Shown piece by piece: positions 6,230-6,985 of a stretch of DNA of 6,985 nt. The stretch covers positions 12,043-19,027 of the forward strand of contig PMAK01000290.1 in NCBI GenBank assembly GCA_003153655.1. The letters are read 5' to 3'. The stretch is from Phycisphaerales bacterium (GTDB lineage Bacteria > Planctomycetota > Phycisphaerae > Tepidisphaerales > Tepidisphaeraceae). Each line of letters starts with the position of its first letter. Position 1 is the stretch's first letter. Position numbers and translations under genes: made by a program. A model generated the notes under the pieces. That model was not told where the DNA came from, did not search any database, and saw nothing but the letters and a program-made list of their open reading frames with translations.

Positions 6230-6269
6230 TCCTATTGATCGTCACAATTGTACTTCAAGCGTATTTCCC

Positions 6270-6985
6270 TCAAACCTCCCGATCGACGGCACCAGCAATC
6301 CGCTTAATCGCCTTCATCATCTCCGAAAACATCTTCGGCGTAACCGACTGCGCCCCATCCGTCATCGCATGCTCAGGATCATTATGCACCTCAACAATCA
6401 ATCCATCCGCCCCAGCCGCCACCGCCGCTCGGCACATCGAATCCACCAGATAACTCTTCCCCGTCCCCTGGCTCGGATCCACAATCACCGGCAGATGACT
6501 CACCCGCTGCAACGCCGGCACAGCCGCCAGCGCCAGCGTATTGCGCACATACTCCTCATACGTCCGAATCCCCCGCTCACACAACATCACCTGCGTATTC
6601 CCACGCGACATGATGTACTCCGCCGCCAGCAAAAATTCCTCCAGCGTCGCGCTCATCCCACGCTTCAATAAGACCGGCTTCCGCTGCTCCCCCACCGCAT
6701 TCAGCAAATTAAAATTCTGCATATTCCGCGCCCCCACCTGCAATACATCCGCATATCGATTCACCAGCCCAACCTGATCAATCGACATCACCTCCGTCAC
6801 CACGGCCAACCCCGTCTCCTCCCGCGCCAGCGCCAACAATTCCAATCCCTTCTCCGCCAATCCCTGAAACGAATAAGGATTAGTCCGAGGCTTAAACGCC
6901 CCGCCCCTCAATCCCCCCGCCCCCGCCTCTTTGACAGCATGCGCAATCTCCAAAAGCTGCGACTTACTCTCCACGCTGCAAGGCC
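6270..6985 (-). CDS. aroF: 3-deoxy-7-phosphoheptulonate (DAHP) synthase, 5' end outside window
   Basis: This is the C-terminal 237 residues of a type I-beta DAHP synthase, the first enzyme of the shikimate pathway, which condenses phosphoenolpyruvate with erythrose 4-phosphate. The frame is open to the window edge and reads G-P-C-S-V-E-S, so the metal-ligand Cys motif is present and the gene starts beyond 6985. The GTG at 6974 is internal. Other family blocks are [44 protein letters not shown], and [18 protein letters not shown] with the metal-ligand Glu and Asp. In the block [12 protein letters not shown] the residue after DPS is Gln (codon CAG, 6470-6468), where the family normally has the metal-ligand His. 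Any N-terminal regulatory domain lies outside the window. The unknown/PIN pair starts 65 nt downstream on the same strand. Confidence 0.92.
   Translation of the reverse strand, partial: PCSVESKSQLLEIAHAVKEAGAGGLRGGAFKPRTNPYSFQGLAEKGLELLALAREETGLAVVTEVMSIDQVGLVNRYADVLQVGARNMQNFNLLNAVGEQRKPVLLKRGMSATLEEFLLAAEYIMSRGNTQVMLCERGIRTYEEYVRNTLALAAVPALQRVSHLPVIVDPSQGTGKSYLVDSMCRAAVAAGADGLIVEVHNDPEHAMTDGAQSVTPKMFSEMMKAIKRIAGAVDREV

Overview
The window looks like a chromosomal segment of a GC-rich, free-living bacterium, probably from the Planctomycetota/Verrucomicrobiota/Acidobacteriota part of the tree. The assignment is tentative. It rests on gene style, on two copies of a dispersed ACGCAGAG-type palindromic repeat that I recall from those groups, and on a strong composition skew. 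No RNA gene, CRISPR array, transposase or replication origin is visible.

Layout, left to right: (1) a plus-strand metal-dependent amidohydrolase/deaminase (13-1284). (2) A non-coding gap holding repeat copy 1 (about 1337-1471). (3) Three minus-strand genes: a GH42 beta-galactosidase (4798-2804), then repeat copy 2 and a GC palindrome, then hypoxanthine phosphoribosyltransferase hpt (2644-2105), overlapping by ATGA with a membrane-anchored bacterial PH-domain protein (2108-1518). (4) A short divergent spacer leading to a plus-strand 111-residue protein that looks like a flagellar rod/hook protein reduced to its two terminal segments (4976-5311). (5) A minus-strand pair of an unrecognised 142-residue protein and a VapC-like PIN-domain protein (6204-5362). 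(6) A DAHP synthase (6985-6270), cut at its 5' end by the window edge, which carries Gln where the family metal-ligand His is expected.

Most genes are housekeeping or catabolic: purine salvage and nucleoside-type deamination, beta-galactoside breakdown, and entry to the shikimate pathway. They do not form one obvious pathway. Only hpt with the PH-domain gene, and the unknown gene with the PIN gene, are convincingly co-translated pairs.

Two starts are corrected here. The hpt start is moved out of repeat copy 2 to 2644. The GH42 start is placed at 4798 because of a good AAGGAG site. The DAHP synthase frame stays open to the window edge and reads G-P-C-S before an internal GTG, so that GTG is not its start.

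The most interesting items are the two inverted tandem-unit repeats, the minimal orphan flagellar-like protein, the PIN protein with an unrecognised partner in an island of different base composition, the His-to-Gln change in the DAHP synthase, and a C-over-G bias of the plus strand that holds whichever way the genes point.
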